Both the position numbers and the translations under genes were made by a program. Shown here piece after piece: positions 33,634-44,586 of a stretch of 64,000 bases of DNA. The notes beneath the pieces were generated by a model that had not been told where the DNA came from, made no database searches, and was given only the letters and a program-made list of their open reading frames with translations. The DNA is from Undaria pinnatifida (lineage: Eukaryota; Sar; Phaeophyceae; Laminariales; Alariaceae): the NCBI GenBank assembly GCA_012845835.1, contig JABAKD010000001.1:5028976-5092975 (forward strand), in the 5' to 3' direction. Numbering within the stretch: position 1 is the first letter of the stretch; the number at the start of each line of letters is the position of its first letter.

Positions 33634-33732
33634 CTGCGTCGAACGGCCCCTCCCACGTGCATCGGCTTCGATTGCTGCCCCGCCACAGCGCGCTTCCCCG
33701 TGTCGGCTGAGGCTTCCCTTGCCTCGCCGAAC
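33634..33732 (-). CDS. TKL kinase exon B
   Basis: The 99-nt exon follows a TTGGTTAG acceptor and ends GACGCAG|GTTCGTG. It encodes FGEAREASADTGKRAVAGQ followed by QSKPMHVGGAVRR. Its first base completes the Gly codon left by exon A and its last two bases begin the Ser codon finished by exon C, so phase 2 holds on both sides. The donor GTTCGT is weaker than the others. No domain is recognised. Residues about 41-73. Confidence 0.65.
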
Positions 33733-33749
33733 CTAACCAATACGATACA

Positions 33750-34135
33750 GGTAACGGTGACGATAGCAGTACCAGCAAAATTGACCAGGAAAAGCAACGG
33801 GAAATACAACGGTAAAAGTAAAGGTAACGGTAAAAGTAAAGGTAATAGTAATGGCAACGGTAGCGGTTAATAGAATGGGAAAAAAATAACTAACGGCAAC
33901 GGTAGCGATACAGGTAGCGGGAGCGGCAACAGTAGGTATGACAGCAACGTGACGGTACGGTGTTAGTATCTGCAACGGTAACAACGACGGCAACAATGAC
34001 GGTGGCAATACCGGAAAAGTAAACGGTAACAGTAACGGTTATGGCGAAGGAACGGCAACAATAACGGTAACGGTGACGGTAACGGAAACGGTAGCGGTAG
34101 TTACAACGGTAACAGTAACAGTAACGGAACCGGAA
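33750..34135. repeat. GGTAAC-type simple repeat
   Basis: About 385 bp of irregular hexamers GGTAAC, GGTAGC, GGCAAC and GGTAAAAGTAAC lie in kinase intron A/B. Minus-strand frames through it are repetitive Phe/Pro/Leu artefacts. Confidence 0.85.
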
Positions 34136-34734
34136 ACGACGTGCGAGGGGCCGCGAGTGGCAAGCACAAATAGGATAGCATGCTGAGAACCTTGGCGACA
34201 GTGCAGTACGCCTACTATTATTTTCCTGAGGATGTATAGGTACGCTGCTCTTTGTTCACGGCAGAAAAAATATTAAAGTTTGATATTTTGGAGGAAGGCA
34301 CTGCGAGACGACACGTGCTACGCTAGAGGTAGCACTTTTTGGCTGAAACGTTTTCTGAACGACACTGCTCCTTGACCCAAATTGTTGGAATTTCATTATT
34401 TTTTCGCAGATATTCTTTGTTATAGCTACGCCATGGAATTGTCCATCGGGTTGCACGTTTTCGTTTTCTCAAATAAGTTTTGGGGAGGGAAATTAAATAT
34501 CCTGATAATCGCTTCAGAAAAAAACGATGCACCTGTACCGTGGCAAGAGCATGGCTACTGTCCGACAGCAGTAGAGCCAGTGTAGTGTGGTGCAGCAATA
34601 GAACATCTGTACGGCTCTACTACGTGACTTTCCCTCTGGCACTAAGCTTGAAACCTACTACCTGCTCTTGCTGTAGGTTACCAGATTAAGAAACATAGCT
34701 TAGGTGCCGCGTGTTGATCACTCTTCAAGAACAA

Positions 34735-34955
34735 GCAGCAAACGACGAACAACATGCAAACAATATAGAACAAGCAATAAACACGCAAGGAGCAAGCAAC
34801 AAACTACAGCAGTACTAATGCGAACTACAGCAGGAACAAGGAGCGACGGGCATGGGACAAGCAAATGGCAAGCAAGGAACCAGAAAGGAGCACCAATGAG
34901 CAACCAAGGAACAGCAAACAAGCAAGAAGGAGCAACCATGGGACAAGGAAGAGGA
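34735..34955. repeat. CAAGCAA-rich low complexity
   Basis: An irregular AGCAA / ACAAGCAA array directly follows exon A in the kinase intron. It has no coding meaning. Confidence 0.6.
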
Positions 34956-34968
34956 TGACAACGCTTAC

Positions 34969-35090
34969 CCTGCTTCGATGTCGCGATCAGAGTCCTCATC
35001 CGGCACTTCTCCAAGGCTGTCCAACTGAAGCTTAACCCATCTTTGCGCCTCAAACGCTCTTGCCCGAAGAATTCCTATGAATTCAGAGTC
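34969..35090 (-). CDS. TKL kinase exon A (most upstream exon found)
   Basis: The 122-nt exon has acceptor GTACACGGCAG and donor GCAGG|GTAAGC. It encodes DSEFIGILRARAFEAQRWVK, then LQLDSLGEVPDEDSDRDIEA. The middle has an amphipathic helical look and the end is acidic. It leaves in phase 2, matching exon B. It does not start with Met and has an acceptor, so at least one more 5' exon is expected to the right; I could not identify it in 35.1-42.6 kb. Assignment to the kinase gene rests on strand, order and phase. Confidence 0.65.
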
Positions 35091-35261
35091 CTGCCGTGTA
35101 CACATAAATAGCAAGTGGAACATAAGTGCCAACCAAATCGTACTGCGCGTAATTTATGGGATTTTAGAAAAGTGCCATTTAATGTATACCTGTTTTGTGT
35201 TCAGTGCCAAACAAACACAAAGCTCTATCGATACTACAACAGCATACCTGGTACCAGATAC

Positions 35262-35757
35262 AGTAGCGGCTACGGTTTAAGAGAGGTCCGTGCCAGCCCA
35301 GTTTCCCTCTCTTAAATCCGGCTTTCTGTTATACTGTGTTGGCTACGGTATAAGAGAATATTTTCGTAAATCATATTTCACTCTCGCGGGAGGTCGCACA
35401 GGTGTGGCAAATGCGGTGCATCTCGCTGGTGCCGAGCGGGTCCACCACACCACAAGTGCCATGGAGGTACTGCCCGCAGACACCTCTGCATTGGTGCTTT
35501 GTGAACTTCGGTGGGCCTGGCGTGGTGTCGGGGACAGCTGTGCAGCGACTGCCCGCTGCGCAGGGCATGGTGTCTGCAGCCGTGTGTGTCATGCGTGTGA
35601 TGGCTGTGATATGATTTCCAGCAGCTCGATTTAAGAGAAAATCATAGACATAAGACCAGTTCTCTCTTAAATCGATTTTGGTCGTGCCAGCCAGTTCACC
35701 TCTCTTACACCCGTAATTTCTCTTGAGCATTAGATCTTAAACCGTAGCCGCTACTGC
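35262..35757. mobile_element. 0.5-kb TIR element encoding a Cys/His domain
   Basis: The ends are perfect 22-bp inverted repeats starting CAGTAGCGGCTACGG (35262-35283 and 35736-35757). Just inside lie several copies of TTAAGAGAG in both orientations (near 35278, 35309, 35348, 35631, 35661 and 35698), which look like subterminal transposase-binding repeats. The middle encodes a Cys/His-rich peptide on the minus strand. I could not fix a target duplication. It resembles a deletion derivative of a DNA transposon that kept only a zinc-binding segment. Confidence 0.7.
35371..35730 (-). CDS. Cys/His-rich fragment of a transposon protein
   Basis: The 119-codon frame contains MPCAAGSRCTAVPD, then KFTKHQCRGVCGQYLHGTC, then DPLGTSEMHRICHTCA. 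The spacing is C-x5-C, H-x-C-x3-C-x4-H-x3-C and H-x2-C-x2-C, a plausible two-zinc cluster. I associate such clusters with DNA-binding regions of transposase-like proteins in algae, from memory and without a search. The first 30 codons come from the subterminal repeats, so the domain proper is about residues 48-115. No catalytic domain is present. Confidence 0.5.
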   Translation of the reverse strand: MLKRNYGCKRGELAGTTKIDLRENWSYVYDFLLNRAAGNHITAITRMTHTAADTMPCAAGSRCTAVPDTTPGPPKFTKHQCRGVCGQYLHGTCGVVDPLGTSEMHRICHTCATSRESEI

Positions 35758-35759
35758 TG

Positions 35760-36540
35760 TATGTGGTATGTATCAACACGAAGCTCGTGTGTATGAGGGG
35801 GAACGCTAATTGCAGACTGGGTGTGCAAAAAAACTATGTATACCCTTCAAGTACCCTTCAGTATACCTGGTATACTGATTGAAGCGTAGTTTGCTCTTGT
35901 GTAGCCGTTTGATGATAACCACGATTTTGGTGCATGTATGCCGTATGCAGTCATCACGTCGGCGTGGAATCAGGGTTCCAAGTGGGCCCTAACGGCAGAA
36001 AATTGTATGCCCAGGGTTGGTGTGGAGGGCTCAGGTCCAGTAGGGGCAGGTTGGGGGCGAGCAGAGTTGTATCTGCAATCTGCATACCAGGTATGCAAAT
36101 GCCGTAGGTATCGTCACACATTGAAACCAGTAGGGCCGCAAGCCAAGGAGTTCTCAGGCGATGGCTTCGATAACCACAAGGTGTAACAACAGGCACGCCA
36201 GATAATGCGCCGTCTGTACTTAGGTAAAAAGTGTTAAATTGTACTGTGTACTACTGAAACTATATTATACCCGTACCTGTGTACATGGTGTGTAGCACCA
36301 GGTAATCCCTAACAGTTCGTCTTCGTTGCACCAGTACAGCACACAACAAAAACGTCAGTTTCTTGTATTGATGTGCTCAACAGAACTCACACTTTGTGCG
36401 AGAACTATGTCTCTGGTATGTTATTATCATTTATACATGATATCGTTATTTGCTTATAATTCGTACCAGGTGCAGACCTGTATATTGTTATCATATGATG
36501 CTTGATACCGTTTTTTGTTGTATGTTTAGCCAAGGTTGTG
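35760..36540. other. Non-coding stretch with TACCAGGTA palindromes
   Basis: No gene is recognised. Near-palindromes GTATACCTGGTATAC (about 35864) and CATACCAGGTATG (about 36083) stand out. Confidence 0.4.
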
Positions 36541-36950
36541 GTCTGTAGGGTATTCACAAACCGTACCCGGGGTATTTTACCCGGGTATTACCCTACAAAG
36601 AACTTCTTTAAGTTCTGTAAGGCATTCATACCCGTACCCGGAACTTCTGTAAATTCTGTACGACGTTCATACCCATACCCGGAAATTCTGTGAGTTCTGT
36701 ACGCCCGTGCCACAATACCCGGGGTACGGGTACAGCATTTTCATACCTACCGGGAACTTCTGTGAGTTGTGTACGTCCATGCCACAATACCCGGAACTTC
36801 TGTGAGTTCTGTAACACTTCCATACCCGTACCCGGAACGTCTGTAAGTTCTGTAAGAACCCCATACCCTTACCCGGAACTTCTGTGACTCCTGTAAGACT
36901 GGCACAATACCCGGGGTACGGGTATACCCTTGTCGCAATACCCGAGTGCC
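36540..36950. repeat. CCCGGAACTTCTGTGAGTT minisatellite, array 1
   Basis: About eight units of 35-55 bp share TACCCGTACCCGGAACTTC, TGTGAGTTCTGTA and sometimes GTGCCACAATACCCGGGGTA. The array starts at a GGGGTATTTTACCCGGGTA palindrome (36570-36590). Confidence 0.85.
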
Positions 36951-37674
36951 GGTACAGGCTAGGGTCGAAGCGGTCCAATGTTAATGTTATGCATGGTGAC
37001 GTCATGTCTGGTCCACCACACACAGCCACATATCACACCGACACGAAATCACGATTGGCATGGCACACGCAAAACGACCCCCCTAGCTGTACCACTGTGT
37101 ATTAGTATTCGCCTGTTTTCATTCGGTATGATAGTCCAACATAGTTGGAACTGACTTCTACCTGCCATGCGCCACTCCGTACGTACATATCATATGACAA
37201 GCTTCATTTACTCACACTCGTGCTCTGCTATCTTGGCCAATTCTTCCGTACATACGATACTCATATTTTCCCGTGTCGCCGCGCTGCCCATGTAAATATT
37301 ATGCTTTCCACAATATTATGCATCAGTACGTAGTAGTTGTTGTGATCGGCATTGATTTATCTTCACAACATGTTTTTTTTCTCTGTTGGAAGGATTTTCG
37401 GGCTTCCCATATTTGTACTATATTACTGTTCAGTATACCGAAGTTTTAGCAATATTGCAAGGTTTGTTCTTGCACAACAGTACCATCGTGATTTGGGAGG
37501 TAAACCGGTGACCGTGGAGGAAGTCGTTTTCCAGGAAGTTGAAACGGTTCTTACCGTCAAAATTGTGGGAGACACCGCCAACAAACGACTGGGGTACAAT
37601 GGCACGTACGTACGTGATAAAATTACAGTATGTGTTATTACCTTGTTTGTTAGCCCCCTTGAGGCGGATATTTA

Positions 37675-38210
37675 GCCGGGTATTACCCGTACCCGGAACT
37701 TCTGAGTTTTGTACGACATTCATACTCGTATACCCGAAACTTAATTACAATGTTGTTGTGTTCTGTATGGTCATACATAACTATACCTGGGGTATTTACC
37801 CGGGTAATAATTATCCTATAAACACTTTTGTACGCCCATGCCACAATACCCGGGGTACGGGTACAGCATTTTCATACCTACCCGGAACTTCTGTGAGTTC
37901 TGTACGCCCGTGCCACAATACCCGGAACTTCTGTGAGTTGTGTAACACTTCCTTACCCGTACCCGGAACTTCCGTAAGTTCTGTATGACGTTCATACCCG
38001 TACCTGGATCTTCTGTGAGTTCCGTACGCCTGTGCCACAATACCCGGGGTACGGGTACAAACTTTTTATACCGTACCCGGAACTTCTGTAAGTTCTGCAC
38101 GCCTGTGCCACAATACCTGGAACTTCTGTGAGATCTGTCACACTTCATACCCGTACCCGGAACTTCTGCAAGTTCTGTAACACTCCCATACCCTTACCCG
38201 GGATCCACAA
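37675..38210. repeat. CCCGGAACTTCTGTGAGTT minisatellite, array 2
   Basis: This is the same unit family as array 1, again with GGGGTATTTACCCGGGTAA near 37790 and CCACAATACCCGGGGTACGG. The two arrays bracket about 720 bp of single-copy sequence (36950-37670), as if they were arms of one element. Confidence 0.85.
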
Positions 38211-38219
38211 ACCCTGCGG

Positions 38220-38900
38220 AGCACAACCTTAGATTCATCGCTAAATTGATACCAGGTATTATAGACAGTAGTTAAAGTGAAGAACACATACAGCAGTGGT
38301 CTACTGTAGTGTTTTCACTTTTAGTGCTGTGCTGCTTGTTATCTCAAGCTTTCAGACGACAGGGAGAAGAAGTGCTCGCTGCTCACTCAAGGGTATCGGA
38401 GGAACATTGAAAGAGTACGATACGTCCGTCGTGGTACCGCGGACCGTGGACTGACCGACTCTATTATAAGATCAATTGCTTCTTGCCTTGGCATTTATTC
38501 TTGCAACCGCCCGACAACACCAAAAACACGGTCGTCGTGGTCTACCACTCACTTCTCCTACATAATATTACACGTTATTGTTGTTCTCACATCAACTCGC
38601 ATTATCAAGTCCGTGGTCACAGGACAGGCTCCAGTCACTCTGGAGCTGGGGAATAACCCAGGAAAAAAACACAAACCAAAGGTGGTACACGCATATATCA
38701 CAGCTGATGCAATTCATGCCTCCGCCAGAAACAAATACAAAACGAAATCGGGAGTCAGCCTACGATGTGCCAGGTCCATACTGGTGCATACGTCTCCCTA
38801 CTCAAGCCTGGAAAAACCGACTATACCGCTTGCCACCAAGCAAGACTACCAAGTATATATTACACGTGGTACCTATCACTACGCATACGCACGTCAGACG
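38220..38900. other. Unassigned stretch
   Basis: Short plus-strand frames (38578-39033) pass into the purine tract and show no domain. No host exon could be assigned. Confidence 0.3.
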
Positions 38901-38904
38901 CCAG

Positions 38905-39070
38905 TCAATTGGAAGAAAGAAACAAAGAAAATATAAGAAGCGAAAGGAAAGGAGAGGAAAGGAAAGAAAAGATAGCGCAAAAGGAAAGAAAATAAAAGAA
39001 AAGACAAGAAAAGCAAGAAAAGATCAAGACTAGAAGAGGAAGCAAGGAAACGAAAAGAGAAAAAACGTCA
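38905..39070. repeat. Polypurine tract (GAAAGGAAAGAAAAG)
   Basis: About 160 bp of almost pure A/G on the plus strand, with irregular GGAAAG and AAGAAAAG words. It could form triplex DNA; Lys/Arg/Glu-rich frames across it are artefacts. Confidence 0.8.
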
Positions 39071-39265
39071 TACTAGCAGACCCTAGGAACTGACTAAAGA
39101 CGGCATTGGGCTCATAGAGAGTATCAAGTGCATCAATGGGACTGGGGAGAGAACGCAACAAGGCGAAGAAGTTAGCCTTACGCCAACTTGTGACGGCCAT
39201 TGGAAGGCCCACAAATTTCAAGACGATGATGGCCAGACCCAGACTTCAGTCTCTTGGGCAGGATG

Positions 39266-39382
39266 CCCCCCCTTCCGCCCCCCCCCCCCCCCCGCCCCCC
39301 CCCCCTCCCCCCCCCCCCCTCCCCCCCTTCCCCCCCCCCCCCCCCCCCCCCTCCCCCCCTTCCCCCCCCCCCCCCCCCCCCC
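39266..39382. repeat. Poly-C tract
   Basis: About 115 bp of C broken only by occasional T, TT or G lie on the plus strand. Frames give poly-Pro (plus) or poly-Gly (minus). The G strand could fold into stacked G-quadruplexes. Length may be unreliable in assembly. Confidence 0.85.
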
Positions 39383-39389
39383 GGCCGCT

Positions 39390-41310
39390 TAGAGATGCCG
39401 ACGGTGGATGGCGCTGCCGCGGCCTTTGCGCGTCGCTCTGCAGCTTTGTGTCTCTCCGTCTCATGCCATTACGTACGAGTACCTGGCACTGACTCGTATT
39501 AACAATTACGATTAATGTGGCCTAAAAAAAAAGCTATGATACAGCAGTACTGCGTCACGACGCGATACTGCTGTACGATGCGATAGTACTGCCCTATCTG
39601 GTACGACAGAGCTCGGCGCCGTGTCATATGACTACGGTAGTAGTGCTGTACTGGTCAATGAAACGTAAGGATGCTGAGTCGGCTGCATGCGCTCGCGGAG
39701 AAACATCAGCGGTAATGTTAATTGCCAACGACCAACGACGTACCTGGCCTCAAGCGTGGCACTGCGAGTGATACACAAGACCAATTTAGGTACATAGGTA
39801 CCTGGATAGGTGCATAGGTACCTGGTGTATCGTAGCGGTATACCGCTCGCGATACGAGATATACCACTACCAGCTGTGTGTACGATCAACGTCAAATTCT
39901 GATTACTCTCTACTCTGCGCAGCAGCAAGGCAGTACGAGAATTTTAAGAGTATTGAGTGTCATCACCCAAATCAGAAACTCACCTCTGAAAGGAAAGCCA
40001 ATGCCGCACACGCTCCCACCACGCAGACCAGCAAAAGCGCAGCAAGCATCGGCCAAATATTCACAGCAGATAGTTCACGATGAACAAACAATACCGGGCG
40101 TGTATCTCTATCCTCTCAGTATCCGTGTATGATATCCCTCGATATCTCAAGATGCACCTGCCAAACCCGCGAACCCGGGCATAACCGACCCGCCCGGATA
40201 GCATTGTTAAGGGTATATCATCGCGGACAACCACAGGCAACAGGAAACGGAAAGCGGTGTGTGGTCTTGTCAAGTCTCAATGCCTCAGTAAGTTAAATTT
40301 ATATCGCCCAAAATGCACCTATTGTTAATATAAGCGTTGTACGAGTATCAGTATGATAACACATGTACAAGATGCACCATCATCTACCCAGGGTGCAAGG
40401 CTTATGCCCACAAATAAGAAATGACTGGTAATAAATGACCAAAAAAAATAACGCTCGTACAAGAACGTCAGGTTGTTGTGCGTTGTGAGTTGTGAGTTGT
40501 GGCGAAACCCTATTAATAATAAAACAAATCGAAAATAAATTGAATTGAGGAATCGCCCTCCAGCAACAAGCCCCGTGGGCCAAATCCAATATAGTCAATA
40601 GCCTGTGCTCAAGGTTGTTCGAGGCTGTTGCCTGGTGCCACAGCAGTTGTTGTCGAGCATTTGCTAGACTGTTCGTTCTACCGGTACTCTGTCACAGTAC
40701 AGCAGCAATACAGCAGTCTGCCAGCAGGCCCCGATCATCAATCAACGTGAATCAGCACAGAATGCGAGGTGTTTGTACCAGCAAGCACAAGAGATTGGCG
40801 CGATACGATAGACCTCAAGAAGTCAGCAGGACCAAAGACCCGATCAAGTGCTCGGTGTCTTCGGTCACTACAAGGTATCATACTTGGGGTTGGATGGAGC
40901 TCAGCTGCAGACGCAGCACTTTCAGCACATGCACGCTGCAGCAGAAGGATTGCACTGCTGCCACACGCGCCAACGAAGAGCAGTCGACAGGCGTGTCCTG
41001 GTAGCCTTGCAGCCTTTTTCGCTGTTTGCTGTTGGCTATTATTTGCTAAACGATTTTGACCCAAACCTCAACCAAAGGTACTCGAGTTACCTACACAGCC
41101 TTCCAGCTCCAACCTCGAGCTGGGCACACGGTGTGGAACTATACGCACAGCACCATCCTCACCTATAGTATCGGCGTCTGTCGGCATGTAGCCAACGAGC
41201 GGTGCTGGGCTGAGACCACAGGCATAGGCATCTGTGGGGTCGTGTTCTATCTAAATGCCCCCCGCAAGAAAACGCCTGAGCAATACGCACCACCTCCACT
41301 CTTCCCATCC
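39390..41310. other. Unassigned stretch, no gene recognised
   Basis: The region has several TACCTGG words (39735, 39798, 39820) and CAG-rich short frames near 40620-41060. None shows a domain or a convincing exon. Confidence 0.3.
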
Positions 41311-42640
41311 CAGATCTCACTAGGCTTAAGCCCATTATGCCTAGGGCCTTACCCAATAAGCTTTTTTTTTCGGAATATATGCTTTTTGTTTTTAGCGGGC
41401 ATAGGCTTAAAAACTGGAAATAAGCTCGCGATTTATGCCAGTTTTGCACGGATAAGCTCGACCTATGCTCGCTCTTTGTTGCATCTCTAGCTTGATTTTT
41501 GTTCGATAAAAGCGTGTTTGCTCGTCTAACACTCGTTGGGCATCCCTGCTTGTCGTCGATATGCTCGTGAAACGTGGGTTCTAAGGCTATTTGTTTTTTT
41601 TTCTACAAGCCACATGGCAGGTGCAGGTGTGTCAGTGCTGAAAAAGTAAAAATATAGACTATACGATTCGTATAGTCTATACATAGTCTATGTTCCTATA
41701 TACTTCGAAAGTGTATACTCGTATGTTTACGTATATCATACTACTACTACTGATTGATGTTGTCGTGTGTTATTGTATTGTGTCCATATACAGCACAGTG
41801 CGCACAGCAGTCAGTGCCTTGCTGTCTTTTCCATACCACCGCCCACCATGACCTGCCCACCATGTCAATTGGAAAACTTGCTTGAACTCTCGACTCGAAA
41901 CTCGACAGCAAAAAAAAACAGAGCTAGCGAGCTAGCCAAACACAGCCGACTACCCAGTACCCCCGCACCCCGCACGACGCAATGCTACCTTCCCCGCCCC
42001 CTGTTGTACTTGAGAAGAGCGGTTGCCATCACTGCAAGATCGGAAGATCGGAAGATCGGCAGCGTCCCGTGCGCTCTCCGCTTTTTTTGTGCTCGCGTGG
42101 GCGCGTGGGCGCGCGCGCGTGTGTGTGCGTGTTTAAGTGTTCTACATAATATGTAAAACCGTCCAATATCGCGATAAACAGAGCCGACAATGGGTGTAAT
42201 TAAGCCTCGTGAATTGCATTATTACCGTGCGGCCACCCATTTGGCGTCTCCACCGTGCTCCCAGACAACCATTCGAGCATATACACCTGGAATGGAGGCG
42301 GGCATAACCACCTTTTATGCTCGATTTCCCTTGTTATGCTGCCAGATAAGCTATTTGGCATGGTGGCTATGCTCGGTCGGGCATAAGCTTTTCCATAAGC
42401 TCAAAAAGCCAATATATGCTAAAAGATATGCTAGCTTATTGGGTAAGGCCCTAATTATGCCCTTTCTTTCCATTTTTTATGCTCTTTTTTTTTCAAAAGC
42501 ATATGCTACGACTGGTCAATTATGCTCACGTGTTATGCTCTTTTTTCGTAATATGCCTTTGCGTATGCTCCGTTTTGGTGGCTGGAATATGCTTCAAAAG
42601 CCTTTTTATGCTACAGCAGTAGTCCTATCGTGCTATAATA
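41311..42640. mobile_element. TTATGC-rich inverted-repeat element
   Basis: GGGCCTTACCCAATAAGCT at 41343-41361 is the complement of sequence at 42433-42451, flanked in both arms by many (T)TATGC and GCATA words. A related relic lies at 62350-62560. The interior (41530-42300) shows no transposase. It looks like a non-autonomous foldback element, but its outer ends could not be fixed. Confidence 0.5.
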
Positions 42641-42687
42641 GGGTTCCGGAAGCCCAGCAGTGGTTCGTACTTAGACCTACTATTAGA

Positions 42688-43381
42688 CCTACTATTATGG
42701 CGAATATTTTCATCGATTATTTCTCTCTTTAACCGGGATCTCCGACGACAAAAATAAAAACCTTCCACTATGGGACCAGAAATCATCGTTATTTCTGGGT
42801 TCAGAAATAATCGAGGCCAGAAATCAGCGGATCTGGTGATTTCTGAGCCCAGAAATAACAGCTCTTCCAACCTCTCAGAACTGGGATTATTTAACTTTTG
42901 GATACTACCTCGTACCAAGTATCACATGTCATCACTGCTCATACTGTACCTGGTATGATACTTGTCTGCTGTACACGTCACGCATCACCCACCACAAAGA
43001 ATCACAAACACACCTACGACAGCATACTGCGCTTGTTGTGTGCGAGACAGAGCTTCATCCTCACACAAACGCGACAGCAGCAGCACCACCACCATCGAAA
43101 CCACCACAGGCACACCACACCAGCACCACAGCAGCAGCGCAGCAGAAGAGACCGCAGCAGAGGCGGTGGTGACCTAACGTCGCCGGCGACAGTGTACGTG
43201 CCAGATTTCAAAAATAAAGGCAAACGGCAAAACAAGACCTACCAATTCAAAATAAAACCACTTTCCAAAAATCAGAAGCCATAATGAACGCTCCTTATTT
43301 CTGATGCAGTTATTTTTGGAGCCTCAAAACTACAAAAATAATCGCCAGAAATAATCGCTCAAAATTTTCCATAATAGTAGG
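42688..43381. mobile_element. TIR element X, copy 1
   Basis: The ends CCTACTATTATGG (left) and CCATAATAGTAGG (right) are inverted and stay similar for about 37 bp (GATTATTTCT). Internal GAAATAAT / ATTATTTC words repeat in both orientations. A CAG/CAC run lies in the middle (43074-43140). No transposase. Its right end abuts the DIRS-like element E1 without spacer. Copy 2 is at 49504-50191. Confidence 0.7.
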
Positions 43382-43552
43382 TTTGCACTTTGCTTTCGAA
43401 GTTGTATCATATTAATGCGCAACCCCCCGCCCGGAGAGGGGGGTTGGAGATGGGAATACCCCGGGGCTGCCCCGCCGGCAACCCCCCGCTAACATCCGTA
43501 TACACGAGTCAACTCCCAAACCAACTGGCGACATCGAACTCTCGACGCCAGC
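43382..43552 (-). repeat. E1 split repeat B2
   Basis: The 171-bp terminal repeat appears identical to B1 at 44294-44464. It contains a GC-rich hairpin-like stretch CCCCCCGCCCGGAGAGGGGG. Its outer edge TTTGCACTTTGC is the element's 3' terminus. Confidence 0.9.
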
Positions 43553-44083
43553 ACTACCAACGACGAACAATCGTTGGCAACTCGAAGACGACATACGAGG
43601 CAACCACCTATAATGTGCAGCATATATATATAGAAAAAACTACACACGCGTGTAATATATATGCACGCCTGCACACACCATGTACATTAAATAAATGCAC
43701 TTCCTTGCCCATATACGGATAATTCCCCTCTCCCACACTTTTAGATTGCGCTCCAAATCCGAGCCGATGCACCGCCACGACGTTCGCTGTTAACTGTCAA
43801 CATAATATCTGCGTAAAACAGTCATACTTAACCCCACCGCACGGGGGGATACTCAGATGTTACACATGCTGAATAAAAGACGCAACAACGAACACCCCTT
43901 GCACCACGCTATAACACTGATGCGGCTAGCCCCCACCGCAACCTGCGCAATCTACGAAACCCCGTCGCATTTTCAGCGCAAACGGGTACGTTTACCGAAA
44001 CAGTAACAAACACGCGCAACGTTACTGCGACCGATTAACTCCCCCTCCACTGACTCCCTCAAAAGCACGGGCGGGTGGGTGGG
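43553..44083 (-). other. E1 spacer between A2 and B2
   Basis: The 531-bp sequence also occurs in E2 at 50381-50935 with small indels and a CA run there. It has no coding frame of note. Classical PAT/Ngaro termini have no such spacer, so it may be a family-specific non-coding region. Confidence 0.75.
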
Positions 44084-44293
44084 AACTTAAACTAGTCTGT
44101 ATCACACCTTGGACCTGTAGCTCTGACTCTGCTCCCCTACGCGCTCCGCGTGCAGGTCGTCGCCTACACAACTGGGCCAGGTGTACCCAAGGCTATCACT
44201 CGTACGACTATGAGTTACCGCATTGATCTGATTGGTCAAACTTCTTACGTACGTACAAAACCCATATTTTCTCATACTTCGATAATATTCTGC
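44084..44293 (-). repeat. E1 split repeat A2
   Basis: The 210-bp repeat appears identical to A1 at 49294-49503. It abuts B1; the B1/A2 junction (on plus: ATTCTGC|TTTGCAC) recreates the joined ends expected of the circular intermediate. Confidence 0.9.
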
Positions 44294-44464
44294 TTTGCAC
44301 TTTGCTTTCGAAGTTGTATCATATTAATGCGCAACCCCCCGCCCGGAGAGGGGGGTTGGAGATGGGAATACCCCGGGGCTGCCCCGCCGGCAACCCCCCG
44401 CTAACATCCGTATACACGAGTCAACTCCCAAACCAACTGGCGACATCGAACTCTCGACGCCAGC
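44294..44464 (-). repeat. E1 split repeat B1
   Basis: The inner copy of B lies about 120 bp beyond the end of the recombinase frame. It pairs with B2. Confidence 0.9.
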
Positions 44465-44586
44465 CTCCAGCACAAACTGGTAGTAGACCCGTATTACGGA
44501 TGTAGTCTCACCTCCCCGCCCCCCCCCTACTCACGAATCGTAGAGTGCACACTGGATAACACACTTCTTTGTAATTCCGCGTTTGC

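Noticed and set aside
35262-35283. Assignment of the TIR element to Harbinger, hAT or CACTA
   Set aside because: Without a clear target duplication or a catalytic domain the superfamily cannot be decided from this copy.
36667-38148. Minus-strand frames with SQKFRVRV-type repeats as proteins
   Set aside because: They are direct translations of the CCCGGAACTTCTGTGAGTT minisatellite.
39136-39492. Plus-strand frame with long poly-Pro as a host protein
   Set aside because: The Pro run is only the poly-C tract. The first 40 codons show no domain and no splice context.
42898-43284. His/Gln-rich frame in element X (also at 49707-50094) as a gene
   Set aside because: Its length comes from a CAG/CAC run, and the element has no coding signature.
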